In this document: in pieces, positions 18,836 through 26,303 of the stretch | Layout: each line of letters begins with the position of its first letter | Numbering within the stretch: position 1 is the first letter of the stretch | DNA from: Streptomyces sp. V4I2 | GTDB lineage: Bacteria; Actinomycetota; Actinomycetes; Streptomycetales; Streptomycetaceae | NCBI RefSeq assembly: GCF_030817655.1 | Contig: NZ_JAUSZM010000003.1 | Location: forward strand, 4,154,001 to 4,218,000 | Direction: 5' to 3' | DNA: 64,000 bases | Notes under the pieces: model-generated | What the model was told of the DNA's origin: nothing | Seen by the model: only the letters and a program-made list of their open reading frames with translations | The model's database searches: none | Program-made: the position numbers and the translations under genes

Positions 18836-18894
18836 GGCAAACACGAGAGATCGCTCGCGTTCCACCAGAATGCGAGCGACCGCTCGTGTTTGTC
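18836..18894. promoter_or_regulatory. Double TetR-type operator
   Basis: Two 27-bp arms (18836..18862 and 18868..18894) are inverted copies with 4 mismatches and a 5-bp spacer. Each arm also holds its own dyad, CGAGAGATCGCTCG (18844..18857) and CGAGCGACCGCTCG (18873..18886), centred 29 bp apart. This fits two TetR dimers controlling both divergent genes. Confidence 0.75.
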
Positions 18895-18923
18895 AACCAC
18901 GTGCGGAGAGTTGGGGAAAACCC

Positions 18924-19619
18924 GTGCCCGACAGCCCGGAGAAGCAGGCGCCCGAAAGCCAGGGGCAGGATGAACAGCAGGAGCAGCCGCCCCGCCGCCG
19001 CCAGGCCCGCGGCGAGCGCCGCATCATCCAACTCCTCGAAGCCGCCGCCACCGTCTTCAGCACCACCGGCTACACGGCCGCCAGCACCAACGCCATCGCC
19101 CGCGAGGCGGGCGTCTCGCCGGGCACGCTGTACCAGTTCTTCCCGAACAAGGAAGCGATCGCGATCGAGCTGGGCGACCGGCTCATGCACGAGATGCGGG
19201 ACACCTACGGCGAGGCGCTCGCGCCGATCGACCCCGTGACCCCGCTGGAGGAGGCCGTCGGCGCGGCCGTCGAGCGGTTCATCGACTTCAACTGCCAGCA
19301 CCCGGTGTTCTTCGCGCTGATGCACGGCCCCGACGTCCCCGGCCGGATCACCGAGGCGCACGACGCGCTGCACTCCACCCTGCACTCCCGCATCGAGGGC
19401 CTGCTCTCCTCGTTCCTGCCGGATGCGTCCCCGGCCGACCTCACGCGTACCGCGCACATGTGCCTGGGCATGTACAAGGCCGGCCTCGAACTGGCCCTCG
19501 CCCACGAGGGCGCCGAGCGTGAGGCCTACGTCCAGGAACTGAAGAACGCCCTGGTCCGCTATCTCGACCCGCTGGTCGGGGAGAGACTCGGCCGACCCGA
19601 CGCCACCACGACCGCCTGA
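18924..19619 (+). CDS. TetR-family transcriptional regulator of the MMPL exporter
   Basis: A 231-aa regulator. After a polar Glu/Gln/Arg-rich start, the DNA-binding domain spans about residues 25-80 (IIQLLEAAATVFSTTGYTAAS, then AIAREAGVSPGTLYQFFPNKEAIA). The rest is a helical ligand-binding and dimer domain. The start GTG at 18924 follows GGGGA at a proper distance; longer in-frame readings would cross the operator. The divergent MMPL exporter is the obvious target. Confidence 0.9.
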   Translation: MPDSPEKQAPESQGQDEQQEQPPRRRQARGERRIIQLLEAAATVFSTTGYTAASTNAIAREAGVSPGTLYQFFPNKEAIAIELGDRLMHEMRDTYGEALAPIDPVTPLEEAVGAAVERFIDFNCQHPVFFALMHGPDVPGRITEAHDALHSTLHSRIEGLLSSFLPDASPADLTRTAHMCLGMYKAGLELALAHEGAEREAYVQELKNALVRYLDPLVGERLGRPDATTTA

Positions 19620-19658
19620 CCGCCTGACCGCGGCGAAGACACGGGGCACGCATCTTTG

Positions 19659-19687
19659 CACACTATACCCCCTAGGGGTATAGTGTG
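19659..19687. promoter_or_regulatory. CsoR-type copper operator
   Basis: A perfect palindrome with 13-bp arms CACACTATACCCC and GGGGTATAGTGTG around CTA. The core TACCCCCTAGGGGTA is the known CsoR site type of actinobacteria. A -10-like TATAGT (19679..19684) lies inside the right arm with TTGCAC about 17 bp before it, so bound CsoR would cover the promoter. Confidence 0.88.
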
Positions 19688-19731
19688 ACTGCGGAAAGCA
19701 GAATTCCACTCGCCCCGACGAGGAGAACGAC

Positions 19732-19971
19732 ATGAGCGCCCAGACCGACACCCCGGGTTCCGTCACCGCCGTCTACAAGGTGACCGGCATGAGCTGCGGG
19801 CACTGCGAGGGCTCCGTCTCGAGCGAGATCTCCGAGCTCCCCGGCGTCAGCTCGGTGAAGGCCGTCGCCTCGACCGGTGAGGTCACCGTCGTGTCCGCGA
19901 CGCCGCTCGACGAGGAGTCGGTGCGCGCCGCCGTCGACGAGGCCGGCTTCGAGCTCACCGGCAAGGCCTGA
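19732..19971 (+). CDS. copZ: Copper chaperone (heavy-metal-associated domain)
   Basis: A 79-aa HMA-domain protein with the metal motif GMSCGHC (MxCxxC). It is one ferredoxin-like beta-alpha-beta-beta-alpha-beta domain: TAVYKVTGM, the helix after CEGSVSSEISEL, then SSVKAVASTGEVTVVS and SVRAAVDEAGFEL. It would carry Cu(I) in the cytosol to an exporting P-type ATPase. The ribosome site GAGGAG precedes ATG. No copA follows, unlike in many Streptomyces where copZ and copA form one operon. Confidence 0.9.
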   Translation: MSAQTDTPGSVTAVYKVTGMSCGHCEGSVSSEISELPGVSSVKAVASTGEVTVVSATPLDEESVRAAVDEAGFELTGKA

Positions 19972-20767
19972 GACCGACCTCCCGCCCCGGACCGCACCGA
20001 CCGACCGTCCGATACCGGTTGCGTACGGCCCGGGGCGCTCCGGCAGATCCGGACACGTCGGCACACAAGCTCCTCGCCGGCCCCCTGGGCGACGTGGCAC
20101 CGCGCCCCGCCGGAGGCCGAGCGGTTCGAGGGGGCACCAGGGGCGAGCCTGCACAGCCATGCGGAGGGCCATGAGGTGCCCGGTGCCCGTAGGACACCCT
20201 CCGGACCTGCCGTACGAATCGGCCCGCCCCGGGGACGAGGCCGACCATGAGAGCCGACGAACGCCATCTCGTCCGCGTTCGCTGTGACGAACAGCCTTCG
20301 AGCGCGGACATTCGGATGTCGGACCCCTCTGGAGTCCGACGCCTGCCTCACATAAGCTCTTCACAAGGCTCGCGCATCATCCTTACGCTTGGGTCCCGTT
20401 CGCAGTGCCTGGCTCTTGCGTACCTAACGGACATATGCAAGAGACGCAGATCACAGTGATGCGAACGTAACCATCGAAGGGGTTCGAAGGTCTAAGTTGA
20501 CGATGTCAGAAAGCGTCTTGGGGGGCGCTGCCTGGCATCTGGGGATGTCTTGGGGGACTTCCTCAGAGATGCGTTGCCGGGGCACGCACACCGGGGAGCT
20601 TTGAGCGGCCCTCCCGTCCGTGCGCTGTCCCGGCAGATCGCACACAGCAGTAGTACGACGAGTTCTGCTCGTTTTGCTCAACCGAGCTTCGGCTCACAGC
20701 GATTCAGGCGCTGTTTTCTCACAGACGCCCGGCCGGATCCCGTGGGGGGAATCCGCACCGGGACATG
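19972..20767. other. Long gene-free stretch between copZ and citrate synthase
   Basis: About 800 bp. The part 20270-20520 is AT-richer than its surroundings and looks like a promoter/leader. A 10-bp direct repeat GTCTTGGGGG occurs at 20515 and 20547, 32 bp apart. Open frames on both strands have no ribosome site or recognisable motif. It may be the leader of a lost gene or host a non-coding RNA. Confidence 0.5.
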
Positions 20768-20820
20768 GGAAGGCGCCCTGTACGCCGGCCCGTGGGGGGA
20801 CCGGCGGCAGGGCGCCTTCC
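20768..20820 (-). terminator. Terminator of citrate synthase
   Basis: 13-bp perfect arms GGAAGGCGCCCTG and CAGGGCGCCTTCC, with a second inner pairing GCCGG/CCGGC. It lies 45 bp beyond the citrate synthase stop codon. Confidence 0.75.
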
Positions 20821-20864
20821 GTCATTTCGCTAGGCGGAGTCTCCGCGCTGGGCGCCTACGGCGA

Positions 20865-22163
20865 TCAGCGCCCCTCGACGGGAATGAAGTCGCGCTCGAC
20901 GACGCCCGTGTAGATCTGGCGGGGGCGGCCGATGCGGGATCCCGGCTCCTTGATCATCTCGTGCCACTGGGCGATCCAGCCCGGGAGGCGGCCGAGGGCG
21001 AACAGGACCGTGAACATCTCGGTCGGGAAGCCCATGGCGCGGTAGATCAGGCCGGTGTAGAAGTCGACGTTGGGGTAGAGGTTGCGCGAGACGAAGTAGT
21101 CGTCGGAGAGCGCGTGCTCCTCCAGCTTGAGCGCGATGTCCAGCAGCTCGTCGGACTTGCCGAGGGCGGACAGCACGTCGTGCGCGGCGGCCTTGATGAT
21201 CTTCGCGCGCGGGTCGAAGGACTTGTACACCCGGTGGCCGAAGCCCATCAGGCGGACGCCGTCCTCCTTGTTCTTCACCTTGCGGATGAAGGAGTCGACA
21301 TCGCCGCCGTTGGCCTGGATGCCCTCCAGCATCTCCAGGACGGACTGGTTGGCGCCGCCGTGCAGCGGGCCCCACAGGGCGTTGATGCCGGCCGAGATCG
21401 AGGCGAACATGTTCGCCTGCGAGGAGCCGACCAGACGGACCGTGGAGGTCGAACAGTTCTGCTCGTGGTCCGCGTGCAGGATCAGCAGCTTGTCCAGGGC
21501 GGAGACCACGGTCGGGTCGGGCTCGTACTCCTGGGCCGGGACCGAGAAGGTCATGCGCAGGAAGTTCTCGACGTAGCCGAGGTCGTTGCGCGGGTAGACG
21601 AACGGGTGGCCGATCGACTTCTTGTACGCGTACGCCGCGATCGTCGGAAGCTTGGCGAGCAGCCGGATCGTCGAGAGGTTGCGCTGCTTCTCGTCGAACG
21701 GGTTGTGGCTGTCCTGGTAGAACGTCGACAGCGCGGAGACGACCGACGACAGCATGGCCATCGGGTGGGCGTCGCGCGGGAAGCCGCGGTAGAAGTTCTT
21801 GACGTCCTCGTGCAGCAGGGTGTGCTGCGTGATGTCGTTCCGGAAGCCGGTGAGCTCGTCGACGGTGGGCAGCTCGCCGTTGATCAGCAGGTAGGCGACC
21901 TCCAGGAAGGAGGAGCGCTCGGCCAGCTGCTCGATCGGGTAGCCGCGGTACCGGAGGATGCCCTGTTCACCGTCGAGGTAGGTGATGGCGGATTTATAGG
22001 CGGCGGTGTTGCCGTAACCGCTGTCCAGAGTCACCAGACCGGTCTGGGCGCGGAGCTTCCCGATGTCGAAGCCCTTGTCGCCGACGGTGCTGTCGATCAC
22101 CGGGTAGGTGTACTCGCCGTCGCCGTACCGCAGTACTACAGCGTTGTTGGTGTGCTCGCTCAC
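20865..22163 (-). CDS. gltA: Citrate synthase
   Basis: A 432-aa type II citrate synthase that condenses acetyl-CoA and oxaloacetate. Visible are the N-terminal beta domain (VVLRYGDGEYTYPVI), GILRYRGYPIEQLAE, the catalytic His regions ADHEQNCSTSTVRLVGSS and LWGPLHGGANQSVLEML, MGFGHRVYKSFDPRA and the catalytic Asp region YPNVDFYTGLIYRAMGF. The GTG at 22163 (VSEHTNN) is preferred over the GTG/ATG four codons upstream because GAGGGAT precedes it. Single gene with its own terminator. The symbol citA is also used in Streptomyces. Confidence 0.95.
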   Translation of the reverse strand: MSEHTNNAVVLRYGDGEYTYPVIDSTVGDKGFDIGKLRAQTGLVTLDSGYGNTAAYKSAITYLDGEQGILRYRGYPIEQLAERSSFLEVAYLLINGELPTVDELTGFRNDITQHTLLHEDVKNFYRGFPRDAHPMAMLSSVVSALSTFYQDSHNPFDEKQRNLSTIRLLAKLPTIAAYAYKKSIGHPFVYPRNDLGYVENFLRMTFSVPAQEYEPDPTVVSALDKLLILHADHEQNCSTSTVRLVGSSQANMFASISAGINALWGPLHGGANQSVLEMLEGIQANGGDVDSFIRKVKNKEDGVRLMGFGHRVYKSFDPRAKIIKAAAHDVLSALGKSDELLDIALKLEEHALSDDYFVSRNLYPNVDFYTGLIYRAMGFPTEMFTVLFALGRLPGWIAQWHEMIKEPGSRIGRPRQIYTGVVERDFIPVEGR

Positions 22164-22261
22164 GTCATCCCTCACCGACGTTGTGCCTCTTCTTCGAGGT
22201 TGCCCTGACTGTCTCTACCATCCCCCATTTGGCGCAGGAGAGTGCACTCGGGGTCGACCAT

Positions 22262-22300
22262 TGGGCGTATCGGCGGCACTGAGTGCCGCCAACTCGCCCA
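22262..22300. promoter_or_regulatory. Nested palindrome between recD2 and citrate synthase
   Basis: GGCGGCACT and AGTGCCGCC meet around one G (centre 22281), and TGGGCG/CGCCCA arms lie exactly symmetrical outside it with 4-bp gaps. It can be the recD2 terminator (loop TGA) or an operator about 100 bp upstream of the citrate synthase start; the sequence alone does not decide. Confidence 0.5.
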
Positions 22301-22375
22301 TCCTGCCCCTCCTCAACCCGCTTCCGGAAGAGCTCTGTGACCCACATGACTCATTTGATCGATCATTTTTTGCGG

Positions 22376-24619
22376 TCACAGTCCCGAGAGCCGGAAGTCG
22401 AGTGCCGTGCAGCGGCGTCCCGCGGACACCGTGCGCACCGCCTGGCCGATCGCTTTGCGTGAACCGACGAGGACGACCAGCTTCTTGGCCCGGGTGACCG
22501 CCGTGTACAGCAGGTTCCGCTGGAGCATCATCCAGGCGCTGGTGGTCACCGGGATCACCACGGCCGGATACTCGCTCCCCTGGGAACGGTGGATGGTCAC
22601 CGCGTACGCGTGGGCCAGTTCGTCCAGTTCGTCGAATTCGTACGGCACCTCCTCGTCCTCGTCGGTCAGCACGGTGAGGCGCTGGTCGACCGGGTCGAGC
22701 GAGGTGACCACGCCCACGGTGCCGTTGAAGACACCGTTGGTGCCCTTCTCGTAATTGTTGCGAATCTGGGTGACCTTGTCGCCGACCCGGAAGACCCTGC
22801 CGCCGAACCTCTTCTCCGGCAGTTCGGGGCGGCCCGGGGTGATGGCCTGCTGGAGCAGGCCGTTGAGGTTGCCCGCGCCGGCGGGTCCCCGGTGCATGGG
22901 CGCGAGCACCTGGACGTCCCGGCGGGGGTCGAGGCCGAACTTGGCCGGAATCCGCCGTGCCGCCACGTCCACGGTGAGGCGGCCGACCTCCTCCGTGTCG
23001 TCCTCGACGAAGAGGAAGAAGTCCTTCATGCCGTCGGTGACGGGGTGCTGCCCGGAGTTGATCCGGTGCGCGTTGGTCACCACGCCGGACTGCTGGGCCT
23101 GCCGGAAGACGCGCGTGAGGCGCACGGCCGGGATGGGGCCGCCCTCGGCGAGCAGGTCGCGCAGCACCTCGCCGGCGCCGACGCTGGGCAGCTGGTCGAC
23201 GTCCCCGACGAAGAGCAGATGGGCGCCCGGGGGCACCGCCTTCACCAGCTTGTTCGCGAGCAGCAGGTCGAGCATGGAGGCCTCGTCGACCACCACCAGG
23301 TCCGCGTCCAGCGGGCGGTCCTTGTCGTAGGCAGCGTCGCCGCCGGGCTTCAGCTCCAGCAGGCGGTGGACGGTGGAGGCGTCGGCGCCGGTGAGCTCGG
23401 CGAGGCGCTTGGCGGCGCGGCCGGTGGGGGCGGCGAGCACGACCTTGGCCTTCTTGGCGCGGGCCAGCTCCACGATCGAGCGGACCGTGAAGGACTTGCC
23501 GCAGCCGGGGCCGCCGGTGAGGACGGCGACCTTCTTGCTGAGCGCCAGCCTGACGGCGGCCTCCTGCTCGGGGGCGAGCTCGGTCCCGGTGCGCGAGGCG
23601 AGCCAGCCCATCGCCTTGTCCCAGGCCACGTCCTGGAAGCCGGGCATGCGGTCCTGGTCGGTACGCAGGAGGCGCAACAGCTGGGCGGAGAGGGAGAGTT
23701 CGGCGCGGTGGAAGGGGACGAGATAGACCGCGGTGACGGGGGCGCCGTCCGGACCGGGCACCTTCTCCCGTACGACCCCTGGATCCTCGCCCTCCTCCGG
23801 AGGCGCCGCGAGCTCGGCGAGGCACTCGATGACCAGGCCGGTGTCGACCTGGAGGAGCTTGACCGCGTCGGCGATCAGCTGTTCCTCGGGGAGGTAGCAG
23901 TGGCCCTGGTCGGTCGACTGCGAAAGGGCGTACTGCAGGCCCGCCTTGACGCGCTCCGGGCTGTCGTGCGGAATGCCGACGGACTGGGCGATCTTGTCGG
24001 CGGTGAGGAAACCGATGCCCCAGACGTCGGAGGCCAGCCGGTAGGGCTGGTTCTTCACCACGGAGATGGAGGCGTCGCCGTACTTCTTGTAGATGCGGAC
24101 CGCGATGGACGTGGACACCTCGACGGTCTGGAGGAAGAGCATGACCTCCTTGATCGCCTTCTGCTCCTCCCAGGCGTCGGCGATCTTCTTGGTGCGCTTG
24201 GGACCCAGGCCCGGGACCTCGATGAGCCGCTTCGGCTCCTCCTCGATGACCTGGAGGGTGTCCAGGCCGAAGTGCTGGGTGATGCGGTCGGCGAAGACCG
24301 GGCCGATGCCCTTGACCAGCCCTGAGCCGAGGTAGCGGCGGATGCCCTGGACGGTGGCCGGGAGGACGGTCGTGTAGTTCTCGACGGTGAACTGCTTGCC
24401 GTACTGCGGATGCGCGCCCCAACGCCCCTCCATCCGCAGGGACTCGCCGACCTGGGCGCCGAGCAGCGCGCCGACGACCGTCAGGAGGTCGCCGGCGCCT
24501 TTGCCGGTGTCCACCCGGGCGACCGTGTAGCCGTTCTCCTCATTGGCGTACGTGATCCGCTCCAGTACGCCTTCGAGCACGGCGAGTCGCCGCTCGCCGC
24601 TCCCCGTTTCCTGAGCCAT
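22376..24619 (-). CDS. recD2: RecD2-like ATP-dependent DNA helicase
   Basis: A 747-aa SF1 helicase. The N-terminal part holds an OB-like region (VARVDTGKGAGDLLTVVG) and helix-hairpin-helix blocks (RYLGSGLVKGIGPVFADRI, VPGLGPKRTKKIADAW). The motor has Walker A LTGGPGCGKSFT, DEAS box VVVDEASMLDLLL, motif III FVGDVDQLPSVGAG, RVFRQAQQSGVV and the UvrD-like end AYAVTIHRSQGSEYPAVVIP with TAVTRAKKLVVLVG. RecD2 proteins work without RecBC, in repair and replication-fork processing. The start ATG at 24619 gives the normal MAQETGSGERRLAVLEGV; an earlier in-frame ATG overlaps the cupin gene. Confidence 0.92.
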   Translation of the reverse strand: MAQETGSGERRLAVLEGVLERITYANEENGYTVARVDTGKGAGDLLTVVGALLGAQVGESLRMEGRWGAHPQYGKQFTVENYTTVLPATVQGIRRYLGSGLVKGIGPVFADRITQHFGLDTLQVIEEEPKRLIEVPGLGPKRTKKIADAWEEQKAIKEVMLFLQTVEVSTSIAVRIYKKYGDASISVVKNQPYRLASDVWGIGFLTADKIAQSVGIPHDSPERVKAGLQYALSQSTDQGHCYLPEEQLIADAVKLLQVDTGLVIECLAELAAPPEEGEDPGVVREKVPGPDGAPVTAVYLVPFHRAELSLSAQLLRLLRTDQDRMPGFQDVAWDKAMGWLASRTGTELAPEQEAAVRLALSKKVAVLTGGPGCGKSFTVRSIVELARAKKAKVVLAAPTGRAAKRLAELTGADASTVHRLLELKPGGDAAYDKDRPLDADLVVVDEASMLDLLLANKLVKAVPPGAHLLFVGDVDQLPSVGAGEVLRDLLAEGGPIPAVRLTRVFRQAQQSGVVTNAHRINSGQHPVTDGMKDFFLFVEDDTEEVGRLTVDVAARRIPAKFGLDPRRDVQVLAPMHRGPAGAGNLNGLLQQAITPGRPELPEKRFGGRVFRVGDKVTQIRNNYEKGTNGVFNGTVGVVTSLDPVDQRLTVLTDEDEEVPYEFDELDELAHAYAVTIHRSQGSEYPAVVIPVTTSAWMMLQRNLLYTAVTRAKKLVVLVGSRKAIGQAVRTVSAGRRCTALDFRLSGL

Positions 24620-24668
24620 GATCCGACGGTACCGCCCGGCACCGACAAGACCGTCCGGCACCGACAAG

Positions 24669-25034
24669 TCACCCGGCCTGCGCGACCACGTGGTCGATGA
24701 CCTTCTGGAAGTCCTCGGTCGGGGAGAACTCCACGAACTCGCAGTCCTCCAGGGCCACCGGGACATGACCGGGTCCCCAGTAGTACGCCTGACCCGCCTC
24801 GTACTCCTCTTCGCCGTCGGCCGTGAGCATCTTCAGCCGCCCCTTCAACAGATAGCCCCAGTGGGGGCACTGGCACGCGTCGCCGGGCATGCCCTTGAAG
24901 GCCGGGCCCATGTCCGTGCCCTGCGGCAGGCTGACGTAGCCGACCGACATGCCGCCGCCGATCGGCTTGATGCGCAGCTCCACTCCGTCGCCTTCGAGCG
25001 CGAGGGGGACGTCGTTCCGAGTCGCCGATGTCAT
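24669..25034 (-). CDS. Cupin-domain protein
   Basis: A 121-aa single cupin. The first motif region DACQCPHWGYLLKGRLKML and second GQAYYWGPGHVPVALEDCEFVEF give His-containing metal-type strands, but the first box is atypical (CPHWGY in place of GxxxxxHxH), so metal binding is uncertain. GGAGGACCC before ATG at 25034 fixes the start. The gene is divergent from rbsR, and the twin LacI operators lie in between, so it may share ribose control. Function unknown. Confidence 0.75.
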   Translation of the reverse strand: MTSATRNDVPLALEGDGVELRIKPIGGGMSVGYVSLPQGTDMGPAFKGMPGDACQCPHWGYLLKGRLKMLTADGEEEYEAGQAYYWGPGHVPVALEDCEFVEFSPTEDFQKVIDHVVAQAG

Positions 25035-25151
25035 GGGTCCTCCGTTCCGGCCCACCGGGCCCTTGAGGAAACGACTCCGCACCTCCAGCCTGAACCGCCC
25101 CGAAGCACCCCGCGACATCACGATCCGGTCTCGGGGTCTTGCTTCCTCTCG

Positions 25152-25197
25152 TGTAATCGATTCCAATCCTTTCCACGCAAGGATGTAATCGATTCCA
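25152..25197. promoter_or_regulatory. Twin LacI-type operators upstream of the ribose operon
   Basis: TGTAATCGATTCCA occurs twice (25152..25165 and 25184..25197), 32 bp apart, close to three helical turns. Each is a near-palindrome around AATCGATT, the usual symmetry of LacI-family sites. A third dyad ATCCTT/AAGGAT (25166..25184) lies exactly between them. Confidence 0.78.
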
Positions 25198-25232
25198 TGC
25201 GCTCATGAGGTCCACAAGGAGGTGGAGCCGCG

Positions 25233-26303
25233 ATGGCGAGCATCAAGGACGTCGCCGGCCAGGCCGGCGTGTCCGTCGCCACGGTCTCGCGTGTCCTGAA
25301 CGACCATCCGTCGGTCAGCGCGGACGCACGCGCACGCGTGCTGGCCGCCGTCGAGTCGCTGGGCTACCGCCGCAACGCCGTCGCCCGGTCGCTGCGCACC
25401 GACCAGACCCACACCCTCGGCCTGGTCATCAGCGACGTGATGAACCCGTACTTCACCGAGCTGGCCCGCTCCGTGGAGGAGGAGGCCCGCGCGCTGGGCT
25501 ACAGCGTCATCATCGGCAACGCCGACGAGCGGCCGGACCTCCAGGACCACCACGTACGGAACCTGCTGGACCGCCGTATCGACGGCCTCCTCGTCTCCCC
25601 CACCGACGGCGGCTCGCCGCTGATGCTCGACGCCGTGCGGGCGGGGACGCCGATGGTCTTCGTGGACCGGTGGATTCCGGGCGTGGAGGTGCCGGTCGTC
25701 CGGGCGGACGGGCTGGCGGCCGTGCGCGACCTCGTCGCCCATCTGCACGGCCTCGGCCACCGACGCCTCGCGATCATCGCGGGACCGGCGGCGACCACGA
25801 CCGGTCAGGAGCGTGTGACGGCCTTCAGGGAAGCGCTGCACGCGTACGGTCTCGATCTCCCCGAGGTCTACATCGGCCAGGGCGACTTCCAGGCCGCCAG
25901 CGGGCGGCGGGTCACCGAGGGCTTCCTCGACCTGCCGGAGCCGCCCGAGGTCGTCTTCGCCACGGACAACCTGATGGCCCTGGGCGCGCTGGACGCGATC
26001 CGCGCGCGCGGGCTGCGGGTTCCCGAGGACATCGCGCTGGCCGCGTTCGACGACATCCCCTGGTTCGTGCACACCGATCCGCCGATCACCGCGATCGCCC
26101 AGCCCACGGGCGAGCTGGGGCGGGCCGCCGTGCGCGCACTGGTCGACCGCATCGAGGGGCGAACCCCCGAGTCCGTCACCCTCCCCGCCCGTCTCGTCGT
26201 ACGCCGCTCCTGCGGCGAACCGGCAGAGCCACCGGCTTCCCCGGAGCCGCCCCCCGCGCAGTCCCCCGCTGTGCGGTCCCCCGTAAGAAGGAGCCAGCCG
26301 TGA
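25233..26303 (+). CDS. rbsR: LacI-family repressor of the ribose operon
   Basis: A 356-aa LacI/GalR regulator. The helix-turn-helix is IKDVAGQAGVSVATVSRVLN with the hinge helix NAVARSLRT; the effector domain starts at LGLVISDVMNPYFTELARSVEEEA and is a ribose-binding-protein fold. The C-terminus has a Pro/Ser-rich extension of about 30 residues. AAGGAGG precedes ATG. The stop overlaps the rbsA start by 4 nt, so repressor and transporter are one operon, and the twin operators upstream suggest autoregulation with release by ribose or its phosphate. Confidence 0.9.
   Translation: MASIKDVAGQAGVSVATVSRVLNDHPSVSADARARVLAAVESLGYRRNAVARSLRTDQTHTLGLVISDVMNPYFTELARSVEEEARALGYSVIIGNADERPDLQDHHVRNLLDRRIDGLLVSPTDGGSPLMLDAVRAGTPMVFVDRWIPGVEVPVVRADGLAAVRDLVAHLHGLGHRRLAIIAGPAATTTGQERVTAFREALHAYGLDLPEVYIGQGDFQAASGRRVTEGFLDLPEPPEVVFATDNLMALGALDAIRARGLRVPEDIALAAFDDIPWFVHTDPPITAIAQPTGELGRAAVRALVDRIEGRTPESVTLPARLVVRRSCGEPAEPPASPEPPPAQSPAVRSPVRRSQP

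Noticed and set aside
20451..20681. A 76-codon minus-strand frame in the copZ-citrate synthase gap
   Set aside because: No ribosome site, no motif, and it crosses the AT-rich leader-like block.
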